The notes below the pieces were generated by a model, which worked only from the letters and a program-made list of their open reading frames with translations, was not told where the DNA came from and searched no databases. Both the position numbers and the translations under genes were made by a program. From contig JAUYAK010000063.1 in assembly GCA_030693515.1 (NCBI GenBank), positions 62,001 through 126,000 of the forward strand: a stretch of 64,000 nt of DNA, in the 5' to 3' direction. The stretch is from Opitutaceae bacterium (GTDB lineage: Bacteria > Verrucomicrobiota > Verrucomicrobiia > Opitutales > Opitutaceae). Positions 8,899 through 18,038 of the stretch are shown piece by piece (position 1 is the first letter of the stretch; each line of letters begins with the position of its first letter).

Positions 8899-11318
8899 GC
8901 GAGGGTGATCTCCTCGGCGAATCGGCCGCCGTTGAAGGTGCGCGTCGCGCCGCCCGGCAACCGCACGGACACCGGGGTCGCCGCCGGCGCCTCGATTTCG
9001 ATGGTGAATTTTTGGGCCGCGACGCGCCAGGCGACCGAAACGGGTCCGCGCGGCGTGCAGACCGAGCCGCGCGCGTGCGCGAGGCCGCAGCGTTGCGGCG
9101 CGACCTCGATGGCGGCGAAACCGGGCGCGGCCGGCGTGACCCCGAGGATGCGCGTCATGAGTTCCAGCGCCGGATGCGCGCTCCACGCGTGGCAGAGCGA
9201 ACGCCAGTAGCTGTTTTCCTCCACGAAAGTGTCGAGACCCGCCTCGATCATTTCGTGCCACGGCCCGAGAAACTCCGGCATGCGCTCATAGGCGCCGCAC
9301 AGGGCGAGGGCGCGGAAGCCCGTGTGCCACCAAAAGAACGATCCCGGAGCGAGCTTCGGATCATGCGGGAAGCGCGCGAGCAGCCGGGTGCGCGTGGCCG
9401 CATCGGCCGCGCCGCAGACGACCGCCCAAGCGTTGCCATACTGGCTGATCTCGGGGCCGCCCGGGCGATCGAGATAGAGGCCTTCGCTTTCAGACCAGAA
9501 GCGAGCGTGGAGTTTTTCGCGCAGCGCACCGGCCTCGGCGCTGAGCGCGTCGGCCTCGCGGGGCAGGCCGAGCAGTCGCAGGAGATCGGCGAGTTCATCG
9601 AGCGCGACGATGTATTGCGCGGCGATGATGCAGGTCGGGCCGCTATCGGAGCCGGGCACGACGCCACGCGGCCACCACGGGCACCAGTCGGTGATGTTCC
9701 AAAAAGGGAGCTGGGCCGGGAGCCCGTCGGCGTCGCCATGGCGCCGGAACCAATCGAGCGCCGTGCGCATGCCCGGCAGCACGGCGCGCACCGTCGCCAG
9801 ATCGCCAGAGTAACGGGCATAGTCGCGCACCATGGTGATCCAGTGCAGCGACCACGACGGGATGATCTGCACGAGGCGCGAGGGAAAGCGGCTCTGCGTG
9901 AGCCCGTCGGAGAGCCGCGACCAGTCAAACTGATGGATCGCCTGACGCGTAAGCGCATAATCGCCGGCCGCGAGCATGGCGATCTGCGCGGTGATCATCG
10001 TGTCGCCGACATACTGCATCTGTTCGTAATACGGGCAGTCCTCGAACGTCTCGTGCGAGCAGAGCCGCATGGTGCGCAGCGCGGCGTGCCAGATTTTTTC
10101 CAGCCTCGGATCGGAGCAGGCAAACTCCGCCGCGACCCGGTGCGGATAGGCGGTGAACCGATGCGCGACCGACCGCAGCTCCAGCGGCTCCGCGGCTGTC
10201 GTAATCGTAAGGCCGAGGTAGCGAAACGTCCGCCAGTGCAGCGGCTCGAACACTTCGCCTTGTTCCGTCGCGCCTCCGGCCGGCTCCCAGCGATCGCGCC
10301 AGCCGGTGATTTTGCCGCGGCGATCGAAGGTCCAGCCCGTGCTCTCGTCGGCAAAATGCGATGCCAAGTTGCCCAGCGGCTGCTGGCGACCGAGGAGCTT
10401 GGCCCCAGGCGTGCCCCAAGGCAGGCGCAGCGCCTCCGCGTAGGTGAGCAGGACGACACTCCCAGCGCCGCCGGCAGTCACGAGGCGCGGATAGGCCGTC
10501 GTGAGTTCGCCAGCATCAAGGATCACCTCGACGGTGGTGAGAGGGGGCACCGTCACACGGTTCTCGTGGTTGACGAGTTCGTGCCACGCCACGGACACGT
10601 CGGCTCCGCCGGGGAGAAACGCGTCGCGAAACGCCACGCCGGTCGCGTGCTCCTCCAGCATCGGAATCATGCGCGGCACCAGACCGTAGGGACTCGTCGG
10701 GTCGCGGCGGTTCTCCAGCCGCTCGGCTTGGTAGAGCACCGTCGCGGAGGGCCAGCCGGAGTCGTCGAAATCGATCTCAGTCCAGCGCGCCGGGATCAAT
10801 TTCGAGACACGGTGCTCGAAGTAGCCATGGTAACCCTCGAAGGTGGTGTTTTCGTTTTGAAAGCGATGCGCGGTGTCCACAGCGACCTTCCACTTGGCGT
10901 CGGTGCTGAGTTCGCCGCCCTCCAGCACGAAGCCGCCAGCGTAGGTCATGACCGAGCATGGCGCGCCGAGCTGCGTGGGCCGGTGCGCGACCCGCGACAT
11001 GTCGAGCACCAAGGCGGCGAGGACATTGCGCCCCGGGCGCAAGTGCGGACCGAGATCGTAGGTCTCGTAGAAGTGATGGTTTACGTCGCCCTTGGCCGGG
11101 CCGCGGCCGACCAGCGCGCCATTGCAGTAGAAAAGGTAGCGGCTGTCGCCCGACACGTGCACCGCCTGCGTCGCGGCGGCCACATCCGCGACCTCAAAAA
11201 CCCGGCGAAACATCCTCACTTGGTAGTGGGAAGGCGTGGCACGCTCCGGCGGCGGACACGCATGCGTGCCCTCAGCGGACCAAATCCAAGAAACACGTTG
11301 GGCAAACGGCAGGAGCAT
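8895..11318 (-). CDS. Alpha-L-rhamnosidase, GH78 family
   Basis: An 807-aa protein. I chose ATG 11318; a TTG 54 bp upstream would add 18 residues without improving the N-terminus. An N-terminal beta-sandwich ('VHVSGDSRYLFYCNGALVGRGPAKGD', 'YDLGPHLRPGRNVLAALV') precedes the (alpha/alpha)6 catalytic barrel. The barrel has the GH78 signature 'FEDCPYYEQMQYVGDT', containing the conserved acidic residues, and 'WHTGFRALALCG' further on. A C-terminal beta-domain ends the protein. There is no signal peptide, so a cytoplasmic or otherwise unclear location is likely. It heads an operon with the DUF6807 and PLP genes, divergent from a sugar isomerase gene with about 80 bp between starts. Confidence 0.9.
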   Translation of the reverse strand: MLLPFAQRVSWIWSAEGTHACPPPERATPSHYQVRMFRRVFEVADVAAATQAVHVSGDSRYLFYCNGALVGRGPAKGDVNHHFYETYDLGPHLRPGRNVLAALVLDMSRVAHRPTQLGAPCSVMTYAGGFVLEGGELSTDAKWKVAVDTAHRFQNENTTFEGYHGYFEHRVSKLIPARWTEIDFDDSGWPSATVLYQAERLENRRDPTSPYGLVPRMIPMLEEHATGVAFRDAFLPGGADVSVAWHELVNHENRVTVPPLTTVEVILDAGELTTAYPRLVTAGGAGSVVLLTYAEALRLPWGTPGAKLLGRQQPLGNLASHFADESTGWTFDRRGKITGWRDRWEPAGGATEQGEVFEPLHWRTFRYLGLTITTAAEPLELRSVAHRFTAYPHRVAAEFACSDPRLEKIWHAALRTMRLCSHETFEDCPYYEQMQYVGDTMITAQIAMLAAGDYALTRQAIHQFDWSRLSDGLTQSRFPSRLVQIIPSWSLHWITMVRDYARYSGDLATVRAVLPGMRTALDWFRRHGDADGLPAQLPFWNITDWCPWWPRGVVPGSDSGPTCIIAAQYIVALDELADLLRLLGLPREADALSAEAGALREKLHARFWSESEGLYLDRPGGPEISQYGNAWAVVCGAADAATRTRLLARFPHDPKLAPGSFFWWHTGFRALALCGAYERMPEFLGPWHEMIEAGLDTFVEENSYWRSLCHAWSAHPALELMTRILGVTPAAPGFAAIEVAPQRCGLAHARGSVCTPRGPVSVAWRVAAQKFTIEIEAPAATPVSVRLPGGATRTFNGGRFAEEITLA

Positions 11319-11375
11319 GCGGGGTGGCAGTAGGTGGCCGGAATAAGCTGGCGCGGGTCTGAAACTCAACAACGG

Positions 11376-11392
11376 TTTTCAGGATTTTTCAG
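11376..11392. promoter_or_regulatory. Tandem TTTTCAG half-sites between rhamnosidase and epimerase genes
   Basis: TTTTCAG occurs at 11376-11382 and again at 11386-11392, exactly 10 bp apart, in the shared upstream region of two divergent genes. The same half-site, inverted, makes up the palindrome upstream of the LacI gene at 12329-12343. Binding by that regulator is an inference. Confidence 0.4.
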
Positions 11393-11399
11393 GCCACGC

Positions 11400-12254
11400 A
11401 TGAAAACCAAATCCCCTGCCCCCCGCCTCATCGTCTGCGCCACGCCTTGGTCGATGATCAGCTACCCCACGGCTAAGCGTGAATGGAGCACCCCGCGCAA
11501 AATCGCGGCGATCGCCGAGGCGGGCTTTGATGGCGTCTGCGCCTTTATTACACCCGAGATTCGGACGGAGGCCACCCGCCGCGGCCTCGCGCTGCTGAGC
11601 GGTTTCGATGCACAGGGTGTGGCCGAGGCCCTCCCACGCCTGCGCGCGCAAAGCGACCTCGGCGTGCGCCTCATCAACCTTCAGCTGCTGAACCACGACA
11701 CTCCGCCCGCGGTCGCCACGCGGGCGGCCGTGCAGCTCGTGCGCGCCGGCCGGGAACTCGGCCTCGCCGTGCACATCGAGACCCACCGCGACACCGCCAC
11801 GGAGACGCCGGAAAAATTCACCGAGATCGCGCGGCGCTACCGGCGCGCGACAGGCGAGACGATGCCCGTGACATGGGACCATTCGCACTTCGCCGTCTCC
11901 AAGCACATGATGCCGGCCGACTACTCCGCGCGCCTGCTTGCCTGGCCCGCGTTGATCCGGGCATCGCGCCTCTTTCACCTGCGCCCATTCAACAGCCAGC
12001 ACTGCCAGGTGCCGGTGACTGACGGACGCGGCTCACTCACTCCGGAAGTCCGCGACTACCTCGCCTTCGTGGAGGATCTTTTCGCGTGCTGGCTCGCCGG
12101 CCCGCGACCCGGCGGCGAGCTTTGGATCTGCCCCGAACTCGGCATGAGCCACGGCTACCACGTGAGCACCGACCCGCACACGTGGCCCGACGCGATCCGG
12201 CTGCGCACGGAACTGCTCGGCGCGTGGCGACGGGCGCTGAAACGTCGCGGCTGA
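11400..12254 (+). CDS. Sugar phosphate isomerase/epimerase-like TIM barrel protein
   Basis: A 284-aa protein starting at ATG 11400. The pattern is that of the AP-endonuclease/xylose isomerase-like TIM barrel family: 'TPRKIAAIAEAGFDGVCAF', 'LGVRLINLQLLNHDT', 'GLAVHIETHRDTATET', 'MPVTWDHSHFAVSKHM', 'LWICPELGMSHGYHVS'. Conserved His, Glu and Asp residues in these strands would bind a divalent metal. Family members isomerise or epimerise sugars or keto-sugars. The neighbours (GH78 gene divergent, LacI regulator and TonB receptor downstream) place it in plant or algal glycan use, and a rhamnose-derived substrate is plausible but unproven. Its start lies about 80 bp from the divergent rhamnosidase start. 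Confidence 0.8.
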   Translation: MKTKSPAPRLIVCATPWSMISYPTAKREWSTPRKIAAIAEAGFDGVCAFITPEIRTEATRRGLALLSGFDAQGVAEALPRLRAQSDLGVRLINLQLLNHDTPPAVATRAAVQLVRAGRELGLAVHIETHRDTATETPEKFTEIARRYRRATGETMPVTWDHSHFAVSKHMMPADYSARLLAWPALIRASRLFHLRPFNSQHCQVPVTDGRGSLTPEVRDYLAFVEDLFACWLAGPRPGGELWICPELGMSHGYHVSTDPHTWPDAIRLRTELLGAWRRALKRRG

Positions 12255-12328
12255 CAAGACGCGCTTGGCTGGTGCATCACCGGGGACAGGAAAGCGCTTG
12301 ACGATGCCGCATCAATTTCATGCTGTTT

Positions 12329-12343
12329 GCTGAAATTTTCAGC
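12329..12343. promoter_or_regulatory. Perfect 7-1-7 palindrome upstream of the LacI gene
   Basis: GCTGAAATTTTCAGC is a perfect inverted repeat ending 12 bp before ATG 12356. A position this close to the start and the shape of a LacI operator fit autoregulation. Its half-site TTTTCAG recurs at 11376 and 11386. Confidence 0.5.
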
Positions 12344-12355
12344 CTAACCCCACCC

Positions 12356-13405
12356 ATGCTGATCACCGAAATCGCGAAGATCGCCAAGGTCTCGCCCGCC
12401 ACCGTCTCGCGGGCGATCAACCAGCCGCAGATCGTCGCGCCCGAGAGCCTCGCGCGGATCCGCTCCGTCATGGAGAAGCACAACTATGTGCCCGCGCCGC
12501 TTGAGCGACGCCGCGGGCCCAAGACTCGTCTCTCCGAGCAACGCCGCATCGGCGTGTGGTTTGTCGGTGCCCGGGCGAATAACCCGAGCCACAACTGGTT
12601 TCAGGATCAATTGCTGCAGGTGCAATCGACCGACACGCGTTACCGCGTCGACTTGCGCGTGCTCTTTTCCGCCTCGGCCGACGAACTGCCGCCCACGCTC
12701 GCGAGTGAAAAGCTCGATGGCCTCATCATCCAAGGCCGGGAGCCCTCGGCCGCTTGCCTCGCCAAACTCCGCGATCTCCCGCATGTGTGGTTCATGACGC
12801 GCCGCTCGGCTTCCTACCCCGGCGATTACGTCGAGCCGAATAACGAGGAAAACGGCCGCCTCGCGGCCGATCATCTCGCGCAACGCGGCCACAAGGCCGT
12901 CGCCGTCATCAGCACCGATCCCGACTACAGCGCGGTGTCGCGGCGCGTGAAGGCATTCTTGGAACGCGCAGCCGAGCTGCGATTGCCGGCGCACTCGATC
13001 CTCGGCAAATCCAACCCCGGCGTCGGCTACCTCGAGGTCAAGCCGGTGCACGAGGACACCGACACGCTCGTGCGCACGCTGCTGGGCAGCACCCCGCGCG
13101 CGACCGGGCTTTACATGCCCGTGGATCACTTCTGCGGCTCATTTTTCCGCGCGCTGCGCGAGGCGGGCAAGCAGCCGGGCCGCGACTTCGAAACCATTGT
13201 GGGCAACTACAACCCGATTATTTACCACAATCTCGAGCACTTCCCGCCCGCCATCGACATCAACCTCACCACGCTCGTGCGCAAGGTCGTCGACCACCTC
13301 ATCTGGCGCATCGAAAACCGCGGAGCCCCCGCGCCCGGCCGCATCGGCGTCAGCGTCTCGCCCACCCTGCGGCTCTTCGAGGCCAACGGCCAGAGCGCGC
13401 ACTGA
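12356..13405 (+). CDS. LacI-family transcriptional regulator
   Basis: A 349-aa protein. ATG 12356 was chosen because the LacI helix-turn-helix begins at once ('LITEIAKIAKVSPATVSRAINQPQIVAPE', residues 2-30), followed by the hinge ('KHNYVPAPLERRRG') and a periplasmic-binding-protein-like sensor domain ('RRIGVWFVGARANNPSHNWF', 'EKLDGLIIQG', 'AADHLAQRGHKAVAVISTD'). These proteins repress sugar genes and release DNA when a sugar binds. Likely targets are the divergent rhamnosidase/epimerase genes upstream and the TonB receptor downstream (49 bp after its stop). A palindrome just before the start suggests autoregulation. Confidence 0.93.
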   Translation: MLITEIAKIAKVSPATVSRAINQPQIVAPESLARIRSVMEKHNYVPAPLERRRGPKTRLSEQRRIGVWFVGARANNPSHNWFQDQLLQVQSTDTRYRVDLRVLFSASADELPPTLASEKLDGLIIQGREPSAACLAKLRDLPHVWFMTRRSASYPGDYVEPNNEENGRLAADHLAQRGHKAVAVISTDPDYSAVSRRVKAFLERAAELRLPAHSILGKSNPGVGYLEVKPVHEDTDTLVRTLLGSTPRATGLYMPVDHFCGSFFRALREAGKQPGRDFETIVGNYNPIIYHNLEHFPPAIDINLTTLVRKVVDHLIWRIENRGAPAPGRIGVSVSPTLRLFEANGQSAH

Positions 13406-13453
13406 GGCCCACCCCTTTCTGTCAGAGTCCAACCACACCGAACGTTCCCAACC

Positions 13454-16400
13454 ATGAAACCCAAAACCCACCACCAAGCACCGGTCGCGCGGACTATCCT
13501 CGCGATCACGCTGGCGGCGTTGACGGCCGGGCCGTTTGCCTACGGGCAAACAGCCGACGCCGCCGCGCTCCGCAAGCTGCAGGAAGAAAACGCCGCGCTG
13601 CGCAAGCAGCTCGAAGAGTTCAGAGCCAAGGGCGTCACCGCCCCGGCCGTGACTCCGGCCGCCACACCCGCCACCCGCCCGCCCGCAACTGCGGTCACCC
13701 CGACCTCGGCTCCGTCGCGCGCCACCTCGGTCGAGGAGGGCGTGACGATCCTGACACCCTTCGAGGTCAAATCCAACAAGGACTACGGCTACCTCAAGAT
13801 CAACTCCGCCACCGCGACGCGCATCGGCACCGAGATCCAATCGGTCCCGCTGAACATCTCGGTGCTTTCGGAAGACTTCCTGAAGGACACCAACATGAAG
13901 GACATCCAAGACGTGCTCCGCTACGAGAGTTCGTCCGCGGGTGACGGCCGCATGGGCCTCATCCAGCCGGCCACCGGTTTCACCCCGGCCGGCAACATGT
14001 CCCTGCGTGGCTTCCCGATCAATTCACGACTGCGCAACGGCCTGCTCCGTTACAGCGCCTACAACCTCGACAACGTCGATCGCGTGGAGCTCATCAAGGG
14101 CCCAGCGGCCGTCTTCTTCGGCAACGCGTTTCCCGGCGGCGTGATCAACTACGTCACCAAGCAACCGTCGTTCAGCAAGATTCCGACCTCGCTGGAATAT
14201 TCCTATAGCGCGTATGACAACCGCATGGGCGGCGAGCGCGTGACGCTCGACCACAACACCGTGCTCTCCGACCAAGCAGCGCTGCGCCTCGTCGGCGGCT
14301 GGGACCACGGCATCGGCAACGCCCGGTTTGAGTTCCAAGACGGGTATTCCTTCAATGCCGGCCTGACGCTTAATCCGCTCAAGAGCGGCCGCCTCCGCAT
14401 CGCCCTCGAAGGCGAAGTGCAGAAGCGCCTCCGTAACCAGGACGACGATTCTTGGCGCTGGCCCGCCCAGTGGTTTGCCGACTACAAGGCCCCGCCCGCA
14501 CGGCTGATCGCCGCGGCCGGCCTGTCGGGCAACGCCAATCCCACCGCAGCCTATCAGGCGCGCATCCTCACCAACATCGGCGCGTGGATCGCCGACGTGC
14601 GCACCGCAGCCAACGACCCCTACATCGCCCTCTGGACCGAGCCCCTCAAGCATGGTGCCTACATCACGGATCGCGCAGGCAACCGGGTGCATGACGAAAA
14701 GTTCAACTACTACGGCGTCGGCACCTATTCGAAGGACGAAAACTCCACGTTCTCCGTCGTGACCGACTTTGCCGCGACCGACTGGCTCGACCTGCGCCAC
14801 TCGTTCACCGGCGTGCAATCACGCTTCGACCGCGTGTTCTCCGCCGCGGGGCCCTACGCCGACGGCATCCGCTTCAACACGAGCGGCGTCACGATGCAGG
14901 GCTACGACATCGATGCCAAATACCACCAGCTCGATGCCGTGATGAAGGCGAAGTTCGCCGGGGTCGACAACAAGCTCCTCGCGGGCGGTTTCCACGGCGT
15001 CACCTACAACTCGTTCTACGGCTCGCTCAATCACGCCAACCTCTTCCCGATGTATGGCTACCTGCCGGGTGCCTACGACAAGCCCGACGAGGGATATGTC
15101 TCGCCGATTCCGGCCGCCTTCCGCCATCCGGTCGCCGGCTGGGGCGTCCAGCAGCAATACATCCGCGACCGCAACGGCAAGATCATCACCCCGCAGCAGA
15201 TTTTCTCGGAGTATGATCCGGGCGTGCACATCTCGCCCGACATCCGCCGCATCACGGAAGTCTCCCGTGGCCTCGTCGATCACAGCCGCCCCACCCGCAA
15301 GGAATGGTATCTTAACTGGCAGGGCCGCATGCTCCAGAACCGCCTCACGACCTTCGCCGGCTATCGCCAGGAGAAGACCACCACCGTCGGCCAGCTGGTC
15401 TCCGCCAATCCCCCGTGGTTCAACGCGCCTGACTACGCGCTGCAGAACATTCCCCAGAGCGACTGGGTCACCTACGGCCTCAGCGCCATCTTCTCGCGCC
15501 CCCGCACCACGAAGGGCAGCTCAAAGATGTTCGGCGCCTCATTTGAGGTCCTGAAAAACATCAACGTCTACGCCAGCTATTCGCAGACCTTCCTCCCCAG
15601 CGGCGTGACGTATCTGGGTGGAGACTATGACCCGAACGCCGTCACCACGCGCGCGACGCTTCTGGGCCTGAATCCCACGACCGAACTGGCCCGGCTCGTC
15701 TCCCAAGGCGGACTGACCGAGGTGAAGAACGAAACGGGCAAGAACGCCGAAGTCGGCGTGAAGGTCTCGCTCAACGACAATAAGATTGTCGGCACGGCAT
15801 CGTTCTATCGCGTGACCCGCGAGAATCGCGTGGTGGACGACCGGCAGCGGCAAGTCGACGAGCCGCTCAACTACCTGCAGCCGAACCGGAATGGTCCGGA
15901 AAACCGCATCGTGCGCTGGTATACGGCTTCCGCCACGCAGGAAAACGAGGGCTTCGAGGCTGAAGTCACCTGGTCGCCTATTCGCAACTATCAGGCGCGG
16001 TTCTCGGGCGGCTGGATGTGGAGCTCGAAAACGTTGTCGGACCCCAGTCTCGATCTCGTGCCAAATGCCCCCATTGGCACCGTCATTTCCCGCAACATCA
16101 TCTTCGGAAACCGCCTGGCCTACGCCCCGGAGTTCCGGTTCAACGTGTTCAACAAATACACGTTCACGAACGATGTCATCGGCAACTACGGCCGCGGCCT
16201 GAGTCTCGGCCTGGGTGCCCGCTACGCCAGCGAGATCATCATCAGCAACGACCAGAACTTTAACGCGAAACGCGGCGGCATCACCGCCGGCAACTACACC
16301 GTGTTCCAAGGTCTGATCAGCTACCCGATCGAGGTGTTCGGCTACCGGATGCACAGCAGCCTCCATATCGACAACCTGCTCGACCGGGAATACTCCGAGG

Positions 16401-16459
16401 GCAACTTCGCCCTGGCTGCGCCCCGCTCCTACACGTTCACCCTGGGCATGAAATTCTAA
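13454..16459 (+). CDS. TonB-dependent outer-membrane receptor
   Basis: A 1001-aa protein with a signal peptide ending near residue 32 ('AALTAGPFAYGQ'), then a heptad coiled coil ('ALRKLQEENAALRKQLEEF', about 36-56) and a Pro/Ala linker. A TonB-box-like region ('TILTPFEVKSNKDYGYLKIN', about 97-118) and a plug domain follow ('MSLRGFPINSRLRNGL', 'VDRVELIKGPAAVFFGNAFPGGVINYVTKQP'). The rest is a 22-strand barrel ending in an aromatic Phe as BamA substrates do. The N-terminal coiled coil is typical of Opitutaceae receptors. It resembles siderophore receptors, but neighbours point to import of oligosaccharides. A strong hairpin terminator follows at 16491. Confidence 0.93.
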   Translation: MKPKTHHQAPVARTILAITLAALTAGPFAYGQTADAAALRKLQEENAALRKQLEEFRAKGVTAPAVTPAATPATRPPATAVTPTSAPSRATSVEEGVTILTPFEVKSNKDYGYLKINSATATRIGTEIQSVPLNISVLSEDFLKDTNMKDIQDVLRYESSSAGDGRMGLIQPATGFTPAGNMSLRGFPINSRLRNGLLRYSAYNLDNVDRVELIKGPAAVFFGNAFPGGVINYVTKQPSFSKIPTSLEYSYSAYDNRMGGERVTLDHNTVLSDQAALRLVGGWDHGIGNARFEFQDGYSFNAGLTLNPLKSGRLRIALEGEVQKRLRNQDDDSWRWPAQWFADYKAPPARLIAAAGLSGNANPTAAYQARILTNIGAWIADVRTAANDPYIALWTEPLKHGAYITDRAGNRVHDEKFNYYGVGTYSKDENSTFSVVTDFAATDWLDLRHSFTGVQSRFDRVFSAAGPYADGIRFNTSGVTMQGYDIDAKYHQLDAVMKAKFAGVDNKLLAGGFHGVTYNSFYGSLNHANLFPMYGYLPGAYDKPDEGYVSPIPAAFRHPVAGWGVQQQYIRDRNGKIITPQQIFSEYDPGVHISPDIRRITEVSRGLVDHSRPTRKEWYLNWQGRMLQNRLTTFAGYRQEKTTTVGQLVSANPPWFNAPDYALQNIPQSDWVTYGLSAIFSRPRTTKGSSKMFGASFEVLKNINVYASYSQTFLPSGVTYLGGDYDPNAVTTRATLLGLNPTTELARLVSQGGLTEVKNETGKNAEVGVKVSLNDNKIVGTASFYRVTRENRVVDDRQRQVDEPLNYLQPNRNGPENRIVRWYTASATQENEGFEAEVTWSPIRNYQARFSGGWMWSSKTLSDPSLDLVPNAPIGTVISRNIIFGNRLAYAPEFRFNVFNKYTFTNDVIGNYGRGLSLGLGARYASEIIISNDQNFNAKRGGITAGNYTVFQGLISYPIEVFGYRMHSSLHIDNLLDREYSEGNFALAAPRSYTFTLGMKF

Positions 16460-16490
16460 GCCCGGTTCACCGGGAGGAAACGTTTGATTC

Positions 16491-16522
16491 AGCGGAGGCC
16501 GAAAGGCCTCCGCTTTTTTTTG
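16491..16522 (+). terminator. Rho-independent terminator after the TonB receptor gene
   Basis: A perfect 10-bp stem (AGCGGAGGCC / GGCCTCCGCT) closed by a GAAA tetraloop is followed by eight T. It lies 31 bp after the receptor stop. Confidence 0.95.
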
Positions 16523-16578
16523 GCTTGGCTGGCAACACCGCCCGAGCGGGCGATGATTACCGAAAAACCAATCCCCGG

Positions 16579-16830
16579 TCACAACCGCAAGGTCGTGGTG
16601 ATGAGGCCGCTGATCGGCTCCTGGTAGATGGCGTTCTTCGCCGGCACGCTGACTCGGTAGGGCACGCTGAAGTCGCCACTGAGTTCAACGGTTGCCGGCA
16701 TCTAGCTGGGATACTGCCAGCCGTCCGCGTATTTGGCGACGACCTGGCCGGCTCAGGGCAGGCGCGGACTGGGCCAGCACGAGGCCCGCAAGTGCGAGCC
16801 GACGAAAAGCCCACGTGCAGCCGAGGCTCA
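16579..16830 (-). pseudogene. Decayed gene for a small secreted protein
   Basis: Reading the minus strand, a signal-peptide-like run ('RRLALAGLVLAQSAPA') is followed, after a frameshift near 16755, by 'QVVAKYADGWQYPS', a TAG at 16702-16704, and then 'MPATVELSGDFSVPYRVSVP' continuing to 'GLITTTLRL' and a TGA at 16579. The pieces read as one short exported protein interrupted by one frameshift and one nonsense codon. I do not recognise the family. The remnant lies downstream of exbD in the same direction, so it may once have belonged to that operon. Boundaries are approximate. The rest of 16523-16942 holds nothing else I can identify. Confidence 0.45.
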
Positions 16831-16942
16831 ATCGCGATGAGGAAGGCAAGGAGGAGTATCTGGAGAACGAATTGCTGCGGGGAACCAATCCGAGCCAGCA
16901 TCTCGATCCGGCGCGGCGGCCGGCCGGCCGCTGCAACACCCG

Positions 16943-17341
16943 CTAGCGGCTCTGCAGGCTGTGCTTGTTGAGGCCGGCCTTCCGGCAGGCGTCCCAGACA
17001 AACGTCAGCCGCTCAAGGGTCGCCTTCTCGTCGGAACGGATCAGGACGGGGATGTCCTTGTCGATATCTTTGACCTGCTTGAGCAGGCCCGGGAGTTCCG
17101 CGTCGGAGACCGGCTTGCCGTTGAAGGTGAGCGCGCCGTCCTTCGCGATGGAGATGGTGAGGTTGCCGCGGAATTCGTTTTTCCCCGCGGTCTCGACCTT
17201 GGGCAGCGTGATGTTGAGCGTTGCGGCCGAGCGCGCCTGCATCGTCACGTAGGCAAAGAGAACGAGCATCACGAGCACGTCGACGAGCGGCACCATCGGG
17301 AGTTCCGGCCGCTGGCGTTGGCGGCGCACGAGCAGGCTCAT
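16943..17341 (-). CDS. exbD: ExbD/TolR-family biopolymer transport protein
   Basis: A 132-aa protein (ATG 17341). A short cytoplasmic start (MSLLVRRQRQRPELP) precedes one membrane segment containing the proton-path Asp ('MVPLVDVLVMLVLFAYVTMQA'). A periplasmic domain follows with 'LTISIAKDGALTFNGKPVSDAELPGLLKQV' and 'DIPVLIRSDEKATLERLTFVWDACRKAGL', the usual ExbD fold. With ExbB it uses the proton gradient to energise TonB, or TolA-like partners. It begins 1 bp after the exbB stop, so it is coupled. No tonB gene is adjacent. Confidence 0.93.
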   Translation of the reverse strand: MSLLVRRQRQRPELPMVPLVDVLVMLVLFAYVTMQARSAATLNITLPKVETAGKNEFRGNLTISIAKDGALTFNGKPVSDAELPGLLKQVKDIDKDIPVLIRSDEKATLERLTFVWDACRKAGLNKHSLQSR

Positions 17342-17342
17342 G

Positions 17343-17939
17343 TCACTTCCTCCCCGCCCCGGACGCATGCCGCGCCAGCACACGCTCAAGCAACACATCG
17401 AGCTGCGCCGCATGCTTGTCCACGACCCGGTGGAGGTAGCCGCTGCCAATCAGCGCCGGCAGCGCGATGCACAGGCCAAAAATTGTCGCCGAAAGCGCAT
17501 AGCCCACGCTCTCGGTGAACTGCACCGGATCCGGCATCCGTGTGTTGGGATCGACGACCGAGAAGGCGCCGAGCAGGCCCGTGACCGTGCCGATGAGGCC
17601 GATGAGCGGCGCGGCGGCGTAGATCGTGTCGAGGTAGCTGATGCCCCGCTCGAGCTTGAGCACCTCGAGGCGCGCGTAAGCTTTGATCGCCTCGGAATCG
17701 CCGGGGTGGCGCTCCGCAAAGTCCAGGATACGCCCGAGCGCCGAGCGCTTGTCGCCGACGGGCGGCCGCCCCTCGACGACCGATTCGGCCAGATGCTCCG
17801 GAATCACGGCCGCGCGGCGCAGCGCGAAAAGCCGCTCCGCGATGATGAACACGGCGATGAACGAACAGAGGCCGAGTGGATAGATGAGATTTCCGGCCTC
17901 GCGAAACGCGCGGGCCAGATCGAGGGCGGCAAGTAGCAT
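17343..17939 (-). CDS. exbB: ExbB/TolQ/MotA-family proton channel protein
   Basis: A 198-aa protein with three membrane segments: about 18-36 ('LIYPLGLCSFIAVFIIAERLF'), about 105-128 ('TIYAAAPLIGLIGTVTGLLGAF') and about 148-170 ('VGYALSATIFGLCIALPALIG'). The GLIGTVTG and ATxFGL motifs with their Thr residues are typical of the pore. ExbB forms a pentamer around ExbD dimers in the inner membrane and powers TonB-dependent import, such as that of the receptor at 13454. First gene of a two-gene operon. Confidence 0.93.
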   Translation of the reverse strand: MLLAALDLARAFREAGNLIYPLGLCSFIAVFIIAERLFALRRAAVIPEHLAESVVEGRPPVGDKRSALGRILDFAERHPGDSEAIKAYARLEVLKLERGISYLDTIYAAAPLIGLIGTVTGLLGAFSVVDPNTRMPDPVQFTESVGYALSATIFGLCIALPALIGSGYLHRVVDKHAAQLDVLLERVLARHASGAGRK

Positions 17940-18038
17940 GGCGGAAGGTGGAACGTGCCGCGGTCAGACGCCGCGGCGAGGGAAAAGTTCAATCGTTTCC
18001 GCTGCGCCGCGCAAACCACGGCTCCACGCCGCGGCCAC

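Noticed and set aside
9012-11333. 773-codon plus-strand open frame
   Set aside because: It lies entirely antisense to the GH78 gene, is Arg-rich and shows no family motifs. Long shadows are common at this GC content.
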